Source of the DNA: Tellurirhabdus rosea
GTDB lineage: Bacteria > Bacteroidota > Bacteroidia > Cytophagales > Spirosomataceae
Length of the DNA: 64,000 nucleotides
NCBI RefSeq assembly: GCF_026278345.1
Contig: NZ_CP111085.1
Location: forward strand, 2,368,001-2,432,000
Direction: 5' to 3'
In this document: piece after piece, positions 27,565 through 35,856 of the stretch
Layout: each line of letters begins with the position of its first letter
Numbering within the stretch: the stretch's first letter is position 1
Translations under genes and position numbers: made by a program
Notes under the pieces: model-generated
What the model saw: the letters and a program-made list of their open reading frames with translations, nothing else
What the model was told of the DNA's origin: nothing
Databases searched by the model: none

Positions 27565-27625
27565 GGTCAGCCTGCGGCGGGAAGGCGTTTTGTCGGCCGA
27601 AACGCCTTCCCGCCGCTAGTGAAAG

Positions 27626-28993
27626 TTAGTAGCCTTTATTCTGATCCAGATTCGGGTTCAGGTCAATCTCCCGGGTGGGCACCGGCCAGAGGATGAAATC
27701 CGGGTTGGTCAGGCCGGGAATGGTTCCGACGGCCTTGTTCCAGCGGACGAGGTCGTACCAGCGGTGGCCTTCCAGGCAAAGCTCCAGATAGCGCTCGTTT
27801 TCGATCGCCAGCCGCAGGGCGGCCTGTGTCGTCGCCGTGGTGGGAGCCAGTCCTGCCCGCGTCCGGATCTGGTTCAGGAACGGGATGGCCTCGGCGGTGC
27901 GGCCCAATTCGTTGAGGCATTCGGCCCGCAGCAGCACAATATCGGCCAGCCGGAGCAGGACCACATTACTGGTCTGCGTGCCCCGGTTGGTGGTGGTCGG
28001 AGGGCCCTGTTCGTACTTGCGGGTGTAGTTCCGGTTGTTGAACGTCGCCACGCTGATGGCCGCCCGCCCATCGCCGGTACTGGCCGCAAACGCCTGCATC
28101 AGTTTATTTTCCGGAGCCAGCCGGTAGGCCGATCCCGAAAACGGCACCGTCTCGCGGTCCAGCCCGTGCCCTTCGACGGCCGTGCTGGGCCGGTACGAAA
28201 TTTCAAACAGGGTTTCGGGCGTATTCTGTCGGCCGGCCGCAAACAGATCGGCATAACTGGCGCCTGCCACCAGCCGGTACTGCGAATCCGCCATCACTTC
28301 CTCGCATTCTTTCAGGGCCAGATCGAAATCGCCCTGCGCGCCCCGCTGGAGGTAGACCTTCGCCAGCCAGCCGCGGGCGGCTCCTTTGGCGGCGCGGGCC
28401 CGGTTGGTATGCTGGACGGGCAGAAGTTTTTCGGCTTCCAGCAGGTCGGCGATGATCTGCCGGTAAACGTCGGCCACTTCACTGCGCTTCAGCTGAAAAT
28501 CCTGGGCCGACGATTTGGAGGGCTGCAGCGGCAGCGGAATTTTGCCGTAGAGCCGGGTAAGGTGGAAGAAGGCCAGCGCCCGGCCGAAGTACGCCTCACC
28601 CAGCACGCGGTCTTTGGCCAGCGCCGGGTCGTTGATGGCCGGGACGTTCGCCAGCACGTCGTTGGCGGCGTGAACGGCGAAGTAATAATCCCGCCAGAAA
28701 TCGCTCACGTTGCCCTGCCCCGGCTGCACCGTGAAGGCTTCATGGCGCGTGAAGTTCCCGCCCGAAACGGCCCGGCCGTCGTCGCCCATCACGCTCGGCA
28801 CGATGATGACGTTCTGCGTGACCGGTGCCTGCAGGAAGTTGTACATGTTCATCAGGCCCGCCTCGGCATCACCGGCCGTCTGCCAGAAATTCTGGGCCAC
28901 AATCTGGCTGATGGGCGACATCTCCAGCATCGAATCGCAGGCCGTCAGGCTCAGGAACGCCGCCGCCAGGGTAAGTCTTTTTATCGTTTTCAT
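27626..28993 (-). CDS. RagB/SusD family outer-membrane lipoprotein
   Basis: The 455-residue protein has a lipoprotein signal (FLSLTAC, Cys at about residue 19), the N-terminal helical TPR-like region (NFWQTAGDAEAGLMNMYNFL, WRDYYFAVHAANDVLANVPAI) and the C-terminal SusD part ending LRLAIENERYLELCLEGHRWYDLVRW. SusD-type proteins form the lid over the paired SusC channel and capture glycans or other nutrients at the cell surface. It begins 12 bases after susC, as usual for these pairs. Confidence 0.96.
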   Translation of the reverse strand: MKTIKRLTLAAAFLSLTACDSMLEMSPISQIVAQNFWQTAGDAEAGLMNMYNFLQAPVTQNVIIVPSVMGDDGRAVSGGNFTRHEAFTVQPGQGNVSDFWRDYYFAVHAANDVLANVPAINDPALAKDRVLGEAYFGRALAFFHLTRLYGKIPLPLQPSKSSAQDFQLKRSEVADVYRQIIADLLEAEKLLPVQHTNRARAAKGAARGWLAKVYLQRGAQGDFDLALKECEEVMADSQYRLVAGASYADLFAAGRQNTPETLFEISYRPSTAVEGHGLDRETVPFSGSAYRLAPENKLMQAFAASTGDGRAAISVATFNNRNYTRKYEQGPPTTTNRGTQTSNVVLLRLADIVLLRAECLNELGRTAEAIPFLNQIRTRAGLAPTTATTQAALRLAIENERYLELCLEGHRWYDLVRWNKAVGTIPGLTNPDFILWPVPTREIDLNPNLDQNKGY

Positions 28994-29005
28994 GATTCGT
29001 TCGGG

Positions 29006-32000
29006 TTAAAAGCCTAGGTTCAGTCCCACCGTGACGACGCGCGCCTGGGGCTGCGTCAGGTAATCGACACCCAGCGACGGAATGCGCCCGCCGCCCGTGT
29101 TCTGGCTCTCGGGATCGAAACCGGAGTAATTGGTCAGCGTAATCAGGTTCTGGCCGCTGACGTACAGCCGGGCGTTGCTGAGCCGGATGCGCTGGAGCAG
29201 CGCCGTCGGGAAGGTGTAGCCCAGGGTGATGTTGCGGAAACGCAGAAACGAGCCGTCTTCGAGGTAGCGGTCCGAGACGTCGGTCGGGGCCGCGCCGCTG
29301 ATGGCCGACGAGCCGTAGAGCGGTTTGGGAACGTCCGTCACATCGCCGGGTTTCTGCCAGCGCCGCAGCACGTCGGTGCTCTGGTTCAGGTCTTCGATCA
29401 TGCCCGTCAGTACGGCTCGCGTCATGTTGTAGATCTGGTTGCCGTACGACCAGTTCATCACCACGCTCAGTTCCAGCCCTTTGTAACTGAAGGTATTGGT
29501 CAGCCCGCCAATGTGGCGCGGCAGGGCGTTGCCGATGATGACGCGGTCGAACTGGCGGGAGAAGAACCCGTCGTTGTTCACGTCCAGAAAGGCCGCTTCG
29601 CCCGCCCGGACGCCCCGTTCGTACAGGTCCGTGACGGCGTTGGTCGGGTCCTGAATGCGCGGAATATCCTCGTTGGTCGAATAGACGCCGAGGTAGCGGT
29701 AGCCGTAGAAATTACCGACCGACTGCCCCACGCGGTAGACGGTGTACGGCCCTTCGACCCCGTAGGCATCCGGCAGTTTGAAAATAAAATCGGACCCGAG
29801 CGCCCCGTTGTCGGGCAGGTAGGTGATGCGGTTGCGGTTGAAGGAAATGTTAAAATTGGTCGTCCACTTCAGGGCGCCGGTCAGGTTGCGGGTGTTGAGC
29901 GTAAACTCCAGCCCGCGGTTTTCCATCGTGCCGATATTGGCGTTGCCGATGGATTCAAAGCCCGAGGTCCACGGCAGCTGACGCTGGAAAATCAGGTCTT
30001 TGGTTCGTTTCAGGTACGCTTCGGCCGTCAGGCTGACGCGGCTGTTGAGGAGCGAAATATCGAGTCCGGCGTTGGCCGCCGCCGTCGATTCCCAGCCCAG
30101 TTCGGGATTCGGAATGTTGGATTGACCGATGCCGGGATTGCCGTCGTAGTTTCGCCCGGTGCCGTACAGGGCCAGCGCCGGATAATCGCCGCCCAGCCCT
30201 TCCTGGTTGCCCGTGACGCCGTAGCCCACCCGCAGTTTCAGGTCGTTGATGAGCGGATTGTTTTGCAGGAAAGGTTCCTCCGAAATGCGCCAGCCAACCG
30301 ACAGCGCCGGAAACGCGCCGTAACGTTTGTTGGCCCCGAAGCGGCTCGACCCATCGACGCGGAAGCTGGCGTCGGCCAGGTATTTGTCCTTGTAATTATA
30401 ACTGGCCCGGCCAAAATAGGACAGCAGCGCCCATTCGGACAGGCTGTGAATTGGCGTGTAGGGGTCGGCAATGGCGATTGTCTTGATGATGTTCGACCCG
30501 GCCGTCTGCCCGCCCGCCTGCAGGAAGTTGTTCTGGGATTTCTGGAGCCCTACCCCGCCCAGCACCGTAACCGTGTGCGCACCGAACTGCTGCCGGTACG
30601 TGAGCGTGTTGTCACTCAGCCAGGTAAACTGATCGCTGTCGACGGCCAGCGCCTCGGCCCGGCCGTTGCGCGAGAGCACATAACTCGGCACAAACCGCTC
30701 CTGCCGGTCGTCGAGGTTGTCGATGCCGAAGGTCGAGCGGAAGGTCAGGTTTTTCAGAATCTGGTATTCGGCGTACAGATTCGAAATGACCCGTTTCTGG
30801 GTGCTCTGAAACAGGACGTCGCTGGCCAGCATCACCGGGTTTTCGTTCAGCAGCGGGTCGGTCGGATACGTTCCGTCGGCGTTCCGGACGGGCAGGTTGG
30901 GGTTGCGTGTCAGGGCGTTGGCCAGAATCGAAAAACCGCTATAATCGTTGGCTACGCGGTTGGTCCGGGCAATGCTCAGCAGCGTGCTCGTCCCGAATTT
31001 TAGCCGGTCTGTGGCCTGGTAATCGAGGTTAATGCGCAGGTTGAAGCGGTTGTAATCCTGCCCGATGATGGTTCCCTGCTGCCGGAAATAACCCAGCGAC
31101 ACAAAGCTGCTCGTGCGCTCGTTGCCCCCCGCCACCGAGAAGTTGTAATTGCTGATGGGCGCGGTACGGAAAATCTGGTCCTGCCAGTCGGTGTTGAGGC
31201 CGGTCGGCTTCACGTCGCTGAACGGAAACTCCGTCAGCGGGTTGCGGCCCCGGTTCACCAGCGATTCGCGCAGGATTTCCACAAACTGATCGCCGTTGAG
31301 CAGGTCGAGCCGTTTGGTTACGTTCTGGACTCCCGTGTAGGCATCGAAGCTGAACCGGGCCTTGCCCGACTTGCCGCGCTTGGTCGTGATGAGCACCACG
31401 CCGTTGGAACCCCGCGCCCCGTAGATGGCGGCAGCGGCGGCATCTTTCAGGATATCAATGCTTTCAATGTCGTTTGGGTTCAGGTCGGCGAGGGCCGAGG
31501 TGCGCTGTCCACCGGCGTCGAGCACCGTTCCGCCGAAATTGTTCAGGGGAACGCCGTCGACCACAAACAGGGGCCGCGTTTCGCCCAGCAGCGAGGCGGT
31601 GCCGCGGATGCGGATGAAAATTTCCCCGGCGGGCGACCCGGAGTTCTGCACCACCTGAACCCCGGCGGCTTTCCCCTGCAACAGGGCGTCCGGGCTCGTG
31701 ACGGGCTGGTTCTGCAAATCCCGGCTTTTCAGGGACGTGATGGAACTGGTCAGGTCGCGCTGCTGGGCCGTGCCGTAGCCCACCACGATCACTTCGTTGA
31801 GCGCCCGGGTATCGGGGGTCAGACTCAGATTGAGGGTGCTGTGGTTGCCAACCGGTACCTCCTGGGGCAGATACCCGACAAAGGAGAAGACCAGCGTCAC
31901 GGCTCCGTCGGGCACCGACAGGGCGTAGCGACCGTCGGCATCCGTGCTCGTGCCGCGCGTAGTGCCTTTGATGGCGACGCTGACCCCCGGCATGGGCTGG

Positions 32001-32428
32001 CTGTTGTCCGACCCGGTCACCTGTCCGGTAACCCGGCGTTCCTGCCGGACTTCAGCCGGGGCGACCGGAGCCGGTTTTTCGCGGAGAATGTACAGCCGGC
32101 TGCTGACCGCTTCGTAGGTAAGTCCCACCGGCGAAAGCAGCGCCTCCAGTGCAGCGGGCAGGTTATCGGCCTGGACCGGGTTTAGCAACGGTTTTCCGTC
32201 GAGGAGGCGGCTTTCGTACCCAAACCGGACCTTAAACCGGCCTTCCAGGTCCCGGAGCGCCTGCCGGAGCGTGACGGTCTGCCGCGGGGTAGAATCGATG
32301 CGAAACAGAGTCGGGCCGTTTTTGGCCAGCAGGCCCTGGGCCGAAACGGGCAGCGTACTCACCACAAGCAGGGCACAGAGTACAGTCCGACCGATTTTTT
32401 TAAGCCATACATAGAAGTTCATGTGCAT
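29006..32428 (-). CDS. SusC/RagA TonB-linked outer-membrane transporter with STN domain
   Basis: The 1140-residue protein has, in order, a signal sequence (LCALLVVSTLPVSAQG), an STN/secretin domain (residues about 45-115, TVTLRQALRDLEGRFKVRFGYES), a carboxypeptidase-regulatory-like domain (RRVTGQVTGSDNSQPMPGVSVAIKGTTRGTSTDADGRYAL), a plug with the SusC signature (ALNEVIVVGYGTAQQRDLTSS) and a 22-strand barrel. It imports substrate in a TonB-dependent way; the STN domain means it also signals to the FecR-type anti-sigma encoded 6 bases upstream. The first of two in-frame ATGs was chosen. Confidence 0.96.
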   Translation of the reverse strand: MHMNFYVWLKKIGRTVLCALLVVSTLPVSAQGLLAKNGPTLFRIDSTPRQTVTLRQALRDLEGRFKVRFGYESRLLDGKPLLNPVQADNLPAALEALLSPVGLTYEAVSSRLYILREKPAPVAPAEVRQERRVTGQVTGSDNSQPMPGVSVAIKGTTRGTSTDADGRYALSVPDGAVTLVFSFVGYLPQEVPVGNHSTLNLSLTPDTRALNEVIVVGYGTAQQRDLTSSITSLKSRDLQNQPVTSPDALLQGKAAGVQVVQNSGSPAGEIFIRIRGTASLLGETRPLFVVDGVPLNNFGGTVLDAGGQRTSALADLNPNDIESIDILKDAAAAAIYGARGSNGVVLITTKRGKSGKARFSFDAYTGVQNVTKRLDLLNGDQFVEILRESLVNRGRNPLTEFPFSDVKPTGLNTDWQDQIFRTAPISNYNFSVAGGNERTSSFVSLGYFRQQGTIIGQDYNRFNLRINLDYQATDRLKFGTSTLLSIARTNRVANDYSGFSILANALTRNPNLPVRNADGTYPTDPLLNENPVMLASDVLFQSTQKRVISNLYAEYQILKNLTFRSTFGIDNLDDRQERFVPSYVLSRNGRAEALAVDSDQFTWLSDNTLTYRQQFGAHTVTVLGGVGLQKSQNNFLQAGGQTAGSNIIKTIAIADPYTPIHSLSEWALLSYFGRASYNYKDKYLADASFRVDGSSRFGANKRYGAFPALSVGWRISEEPFLQNNPLINDLKLRVGYGVTGNQEGLGGDYPALALYGTGRNYDGNPGIGQSNIPNPELGWESTAAANAGLDISLLNSRVSLTAEAYLKRTKDLIFQRQLPWTSGFESIGNANIGTMENRGLEFTLNTRNLTGALKWTTNFNISFNRNRITYLPDNGALGSDFIFKLPDAYGVEGPYTVYRVGQSVGNFYGYRYLGVYSTNEDIPRIQDPTNAVTDLYERGVRAGEAAFLDVNNDGFFSRQFDRVIIGNALPRHIGGLTNTFSYKGLELSVVMNWSYGNQIYNMTRAVLTGMIEDLNQSTDVLRRWQKPGDVTDVPKPLYGSSAISGAAPTDVSDRYLEDGSFLRFRNITLGYTFPTALLQRIRLSNARLYVSGQNLITLTNYSGFDPESQNTGGGRIPSLGVDYLTQPQARVVTVGLNLGF

Positions 32429-32434
32429 ACGGAA

Positions 32435-33523
32435 TTAAGGATTCACCGGACGGGCCGCCCGGATCAACAGGGTTTTGTCTTGTCGGATAATGTGCAGCGA
32501 AAACGCTCGTTCGAGCGCGGTCAGAAGAACATCCAGATTGGAATCGGGCAGGGTTGCCGTCAGGCGGCGGGAGGCCAGCGCGGGGTCTTCGAGGGCAACC
32601 CGGTAGCCGTAATTTTCTTCGATCAGCGTCGCAATGTCAGACAGCGGCGTTTCTTCGAAAACGAGTTCGTCTTCCGTCCATGACGAGTGCTTGTCGGCTT
32701 CGATGCGGCTGTGCAGCGAAATGGCCTGCTGTTCGCTCACTTCGACCAGGTCGCCCGGCAGCATGTCCAGCGTCCGTTTCGCCACGTTCAGCCGGATTTT
32801 GCCTTCGTTGAGCACGACCTTCACGCGGCGGTGGCGGGTCGATACGTCGAACTGCGTCCCAAGCACCTCCACCCGGACCCCCGCGGCCCGCACGGCAAAT
32901 TTCACGCGCTGTCCGTCGCGCTGTTGCTTCCGGACGCGGAAAAACGCCTCCCCGTTCAGCCTCACCTCGCGCTTTCCGTCCGCCCAGCCGGGCGTCAGGG
33001 CCAGTTCAGAATTGGCGTTGAGGGTCACGACCGACCCGTCGGGCAGGGTCAGTTCGCGGCGTTCGCCGAAGCCGGTGCGGTACACCACGGCATCCGCCGC
33101 CCCGGGCGCTTCCGAAGCCGGTGCGGATCGGGGAGCTTGGGTCGCCACGGGCGTTTCGGCGGGCTGTCCCGCCTGCTGGCTGTACCGCCAGATTCCCACG
33201 AAGCCGACCAGCAGCAGCACGGCGGCGGCGGCCCGTCCAACCGGACCAGAAACCCAGCGCTGCCAGCGGGGCCTGCGCAGGTCTACCAACTGCTGCACTT
33301 TCCGGATTTCGTCTTCGAGCTGGTCGGGGGGCAACTGGCGGGGGCGGTACGCCGCCAGGGCCTCGACGAGCCGGGCGGCGGCCTCCACATCCGTCCGCCG
33401 GTCGGGATGACGGGCCTGCCATTCGTTCCAGTACCGCACCGCTTCCGGGTCGCTGCCGTGAACGAAGGCCCGGAACGAAGGGTCGTCGGCGAGGCTAAAC
33501 GGGTTGAGGGAATCGGAGTTCAT
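32435..33523 (-). CDS. FecR-type anti-sigma factor
   Basis: The 362-residue product has an N-terminal cytoplasmic sigma-binding part, one membrane helix (about residues 97-112, AAAAVLLLVGFVGIW), a periplasmic FecR domain (VVYRTGFGERRELTLPDGSVVTLNANSEL and GEAFFRVRKQQRDGQRVKF) and a C-terminal DUF4974-like part that contacts the transporter STN domain. It holds the sigma factor encoded just upstream until SusC signals substrate. It is 60 bases from the sigma gene and 6 bases from susC. Confidence 0.95.
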   Translation of the reverse strand: MNSDSLNPFSLADDPSFRAFVHGSDPEAVRYWNEWQARHPDRRTDVEAAARLVEALAAYRPRQLPPDQLEDEIRKVQQLVDLRRPRWQRWVSGPVGRAAAAVLLLVGFVGIWRYSQQAGQPAETPVATQAPRSAPASEAPGAADAVVYRTGFGERRELTLPDGSVVTLNANSELALTPGWADGKREVRLNGEAFFRVRKQQRDGQRVKFAVRAAGVRVEVLGTQFDVSTRHRRVKVVLNEGKIRLNVAKRTLDMLPGDLVEVSEQQAISLHSRIEADKHSSWTEDELVFEETPLSDIATLIEENYGYRVALEDPALASRRLTATLPDSNLDVLLTALERAFSLHIIRQDKTLLIRAARPVNP

Positions 33524-33583
33524 GTCCTGCTTTTTTTTACAGGACGGACGACGGCGGCCCTTTTACCGGTTTTCTGAAAAAAA

Positions 33584-34189
33584 TTATCCGAAAAATACCG
33601 AACCCAGGTACAAAGTCGCCAGGCGGTTCAGCCATTCGGGCGGGAGTTGCTGGCGGAGCGTGTTGAGCCCTTCGTGAACGAGGTTGTAGACGGTGCGTTC
33701 GCGGATGTCCATGATGCGGGCAATGTCGGCATAGTCCAGTTCCTGAAAATACCGCAGAAAGACGGCTTCCCGCTGCCGCCGGGGCAGTCGGTTGAGGGCA
33801 TCGGCCAGTTGCTGCGAGCGGTGGAGCCGGGTGGTTTCTTCGATCAGAAAGTCTTCGGGCGAAAAGACAAAGTCAGGCTGCAGGGCGGATTCCTCCGAAT
33901 CGGACCAGAAGATGGTCGGCACGAAGCGTTTGTTGCGCCGCTGGTAATCGATGAGCCGGTGGCGGAGCGACACCAGCAGGTACGCCCGGATGGATTCGAT
34001 GGTACTCCACTCGTGGCGACGGTTCCAGAAGGCCAGAAACGTTTCCTGAATGCAGTCCTTGGTCGTTTCCTCGTCGCCGCGGGTGAGTTTGAGACCGTAG
34101 TCGTAGAGCAGGTTATAATGCTGCTGCATGAACTGGGCCAGCCGGGCTTCGGGTGTCCCCGACGAAGAGGCGGTAGAGTTGACGTTCAT
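33584..34189 (-). CDS. ECF RNA polymerase sigma factor (FecI-like)
   Basis: The start at 34187-34189 gives 201 residues; an in-frame stretch of 20 codons upstream is open but not needed. Region 2 (YNLLYDYGLKLTRGDEETTKDCIQETFLAFWNRR) and region 4 (LPRRQREAVFLRYFQELDYADIARIMDIRERTVYNLVHEGLNTLR) are both intact, with a linker and no region 3, as in group IV sigma factors. It is the first gene of the seven-gene operon and is expected to turn it on when released by the FecR-type protein. A CGTAC word on its strand lies about 40 bases upstream (34228-34232). Confidence 0.94.
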   Translation of the reverse strand: MNVNSTASSSGTPEARLAQFMQQHYNLLYDYGLKLTRGDEETTKDCIQETFLAFWNRRHEWSTIESIRAYLLVSLRHRLIDYQRRNKRFVPTIFWSDSEESALQPDFVFSPEDFLIEETTRLHRSQQLADALNRLPRRQREAVFLRYFQELDYADIARIMDIRERTVYNLVHEGLNTLRQQLPPEWLNRLATLYLGSVFFG

Positions 34190-34311
34190 GAATTCATGCG
34201 CTGCCTGCCTGATCCGGCTGGGTAAATGTACGTAAGCAATCGGGATCAAAAGCGGAACCGGAAAGATTTATACCGGGGCCGATTTCTGTTCTTTCAAAAA
34301 TAATACGTCGC

Positions 34312-34342
34312 CCACGCAACCCTCCGCGGCCCGGCTCCGTAC
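34312..34342 (+). promoter_or_regulatory. ECF-type promoter candidate 1
   Basis: CGCAACC (34315-34321), 16 bases, then CGTAC (34338-34342). The same pair with the same spacing stands before the second sigma gene at 35241. The AAC and CGTA parts resemble -35 and -10 elements of ECF promoters. The predicted start lies about 40 bases before the lipoprotein gene. Confidence 0.6.
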
Positions 34343-34388
34343 TGGCTCCGAAACCTTTCCGACTACGCACCATTTTTCCTGAATTCCG

Positions 34389-35210
34389 ATGAAACGCCTC
34401 GTTTACACCTTTACTGCCGCCCTGCTGCTGGCGGGACTGCTTTCCTGCGAAGACAAAGAAACCGCTCCGGACCCGGGCGTTCTGGTCAGCCAGACGACCC
34501 TCGGCAACGTTTTGACCGACGAAAGCGGACGGACGCTCTATTTCTTTGCCAACGACACCGACGGCAATTCGGCCTGCACCGGCAACTGCCTGACCAACTG
34601 GCCCGTTTTTTACCGGGAAACTATGCCCAACCTGGCCACCAGCCTCAACGCTGCGGATTTCAGCACCATTACCCGCGCCGACGGCACCAAACAAACGGCC
34701 TTCCGGGGCTGGCCGCTGTACTATTACGCCAAAGACAGCAAGGCGGGCGACCTCACGGGCGAAAACGTCGGCAACATCTGGTTCGTGGCCAAACCCGACT
34801 ACAGCATCATGTTTGCCAACCGGCAGCTGGTCGGTCACGACGGCAAGAATTACACGAGCGATTACAAGGAAGGCACCGGCAGCACCGTCTTCCTGACCGA
34901 TGGCCGCGGCAACACGCTTTACGGCTTCGCGCGCGACAAACGCAACAAAAACAACTACACCCGGGCCGATTTCAGCAACAACGCCATCTGGCCGATCTAC
35001 GAAGTCACGCTGAAGGACATTCCCTCGACCCTCGACCGGACGCAATTCGGTACGATTCCGGTGGGGAACCGGACGCAGCTCACTTACAAAGGCTGGCCGT
35101 TGTATTATTTCGGGCAAGACACCAAACGCGGCGACACCAAAGGCGTCAGTTTCCCGTCGCCGGGCATCTGGCCGATCATCCAGAAGGACACGCCGGTAGC
35201 GCCGGAATAG
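34389..35210 (+). CDS. Lipoprotein with two PF03640-type secreted repeats
   Basis: The 273-residue product has a lipoprotein signal (LLLAGLLSC, Cys about residue 20) and two copies of the secreted repeat of COG4315: LGNVLTDESGRTLYFFANDT...SACTGNCLTNWPVF and TDGRGNTLYGFARDKRNKN...NNAIWPIYEV, each followed by a FRGWPLYYYAKD / YKGWPLYYFGQD block. Only the first copy keeps the Cys pair. Function is unknown; it is anchored in the envelope. A shared promoter motif suggests control by the ECF sigma encoded next. Confidence 0.88.
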   Translation: MKRLVYTFTAALLLAGLLSCEDKETAPDPGVLVSQTTLGNVLTDESGRTLYFFANDTDGNSACTGNCLTNWPVFYRETMPNLATSLNAADFSTITRADGTKQTAFRGWPLYYYAKDSKAGDLTGENVGNIWFVAKPDYSIMFANRQLVGHDGKNYTSDYKEGTGSTVFLTDGRGNTLYGFARDKRNKNNYTRADFSNNAIWPIYEVTLKDIPSTLDRTQFGTIPVGNRTQLTYKGWPLYYFGQDTKRGDTKGVSFPSPGIWPIIQKDTPVAPE

Positions 35211-35237
35211 CAACTTTTTTTCGGTAATTAGCGACGG

Positions 35238-35268
35238 CCACGCAACCCCGGCGCCGTTTTTCCCGTAC
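35238..35268 (+). promoter_or_regulatory. ECF-type promoter candidate 2 (autoregulatory)
   Basis: CGCAACC (35241-35247), 16 bases, then CGTAC (35264-35268), identical in both parts and in spacing to the element at 34315-34342. It lies about 25 bases before the sigma ATG, so the sigma would regulate its own gene. Confidence 0.6.
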
Positions 35269-35292
35269 CGTCAAAGAACCCGGTCCTTCCCT

Positions 35293-35856
35293 ATGACCCT
35301 AACCGCCGACATCCCCGCGCTTCTGACGGAGTGCCAGAGCGGAAACCGCAAAAGCCAGGAACGCCTGTACCGGGAGTTCTACGGCTACGCCATGGGAATC
35401 TGTCTGCGCTATTCGTACAGCCGGGAAGATGCCGTCGAGATTCTTAACGACAGCTTTCTGAAGGTGTTCACGCGCGCACACCAGTACCGGCCGGAAGTAC
35501 CGTTTAAACTCTGGCTGCGCCGGATTCTGATCAATTCGGCAGTGGATTACCACCGCCAGCAGCAGAAACACCGATTTCACGAAGATATTGGCCGGGCCGA
35601 CCAACTGCCTACAGTGGAGGCGAACGCACTGGAACAGATCACGCACAGCGAATTGCTGGACATGATCCGGCAGTTGTCGCCGGCCTACCGCCTTGTGTTC
35701 AACCTGTACGTCATCGACGGATTTTCGCACGAGGAGATCGCGGCACAGCTTCAGATTTCGATCGGAACGTCGAAATCAAACCTGTCGCGCGCCCGCGAAC
35801 AGTTGAAAAGTATGCTAACCCGCAGAGACCATGCCACTTATGGACGAACTTCCTGA
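35293..35856 (+). CDS. ECF RNA polymerase sigma factor 2
   Basis: The 187-residue product has region 2 (RLYREFYGYAMGICLRYSYSREDAVEILNDSFLKVFTRAHQYRPEVPFKLWLRRILIN) and region 4 (LSPAYRLVFNLYVIDGFSHEEIAAQLQISIGTSKSNLSRAREQLKSML). It is unlike the FecI-like sigma 1.1 kb away and has no SusC neighbour. Its 3' end overlaps the next gene by 26 bases, so the two are translationally coupled, and the next product is the likely partner or anti-sigma. The gene is preceded by its candidate own promoter. Confidence 0.94.
   Translation: MTLTADIPALLTECQSGNRKSQERLYREFYGYAMGICLRYSYSREDAVEILNDSFLKVFTRAHQYRPEVPFKLWLRRILINSAVDYHRQQQKHRFHEDIGRADQLPTVEANALEQITHSELLDMIRQLSPAYRLVFNLYVIDGFSHEEIAAQLQISIGTSKSNLSRAREQLKSMLTRRDHATYGRTS

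Noticed and set aside
27764-29017. 417-codon open frame on the plus strand
   Set aside because: It is antisense to the SusD gene, which is clearly real.
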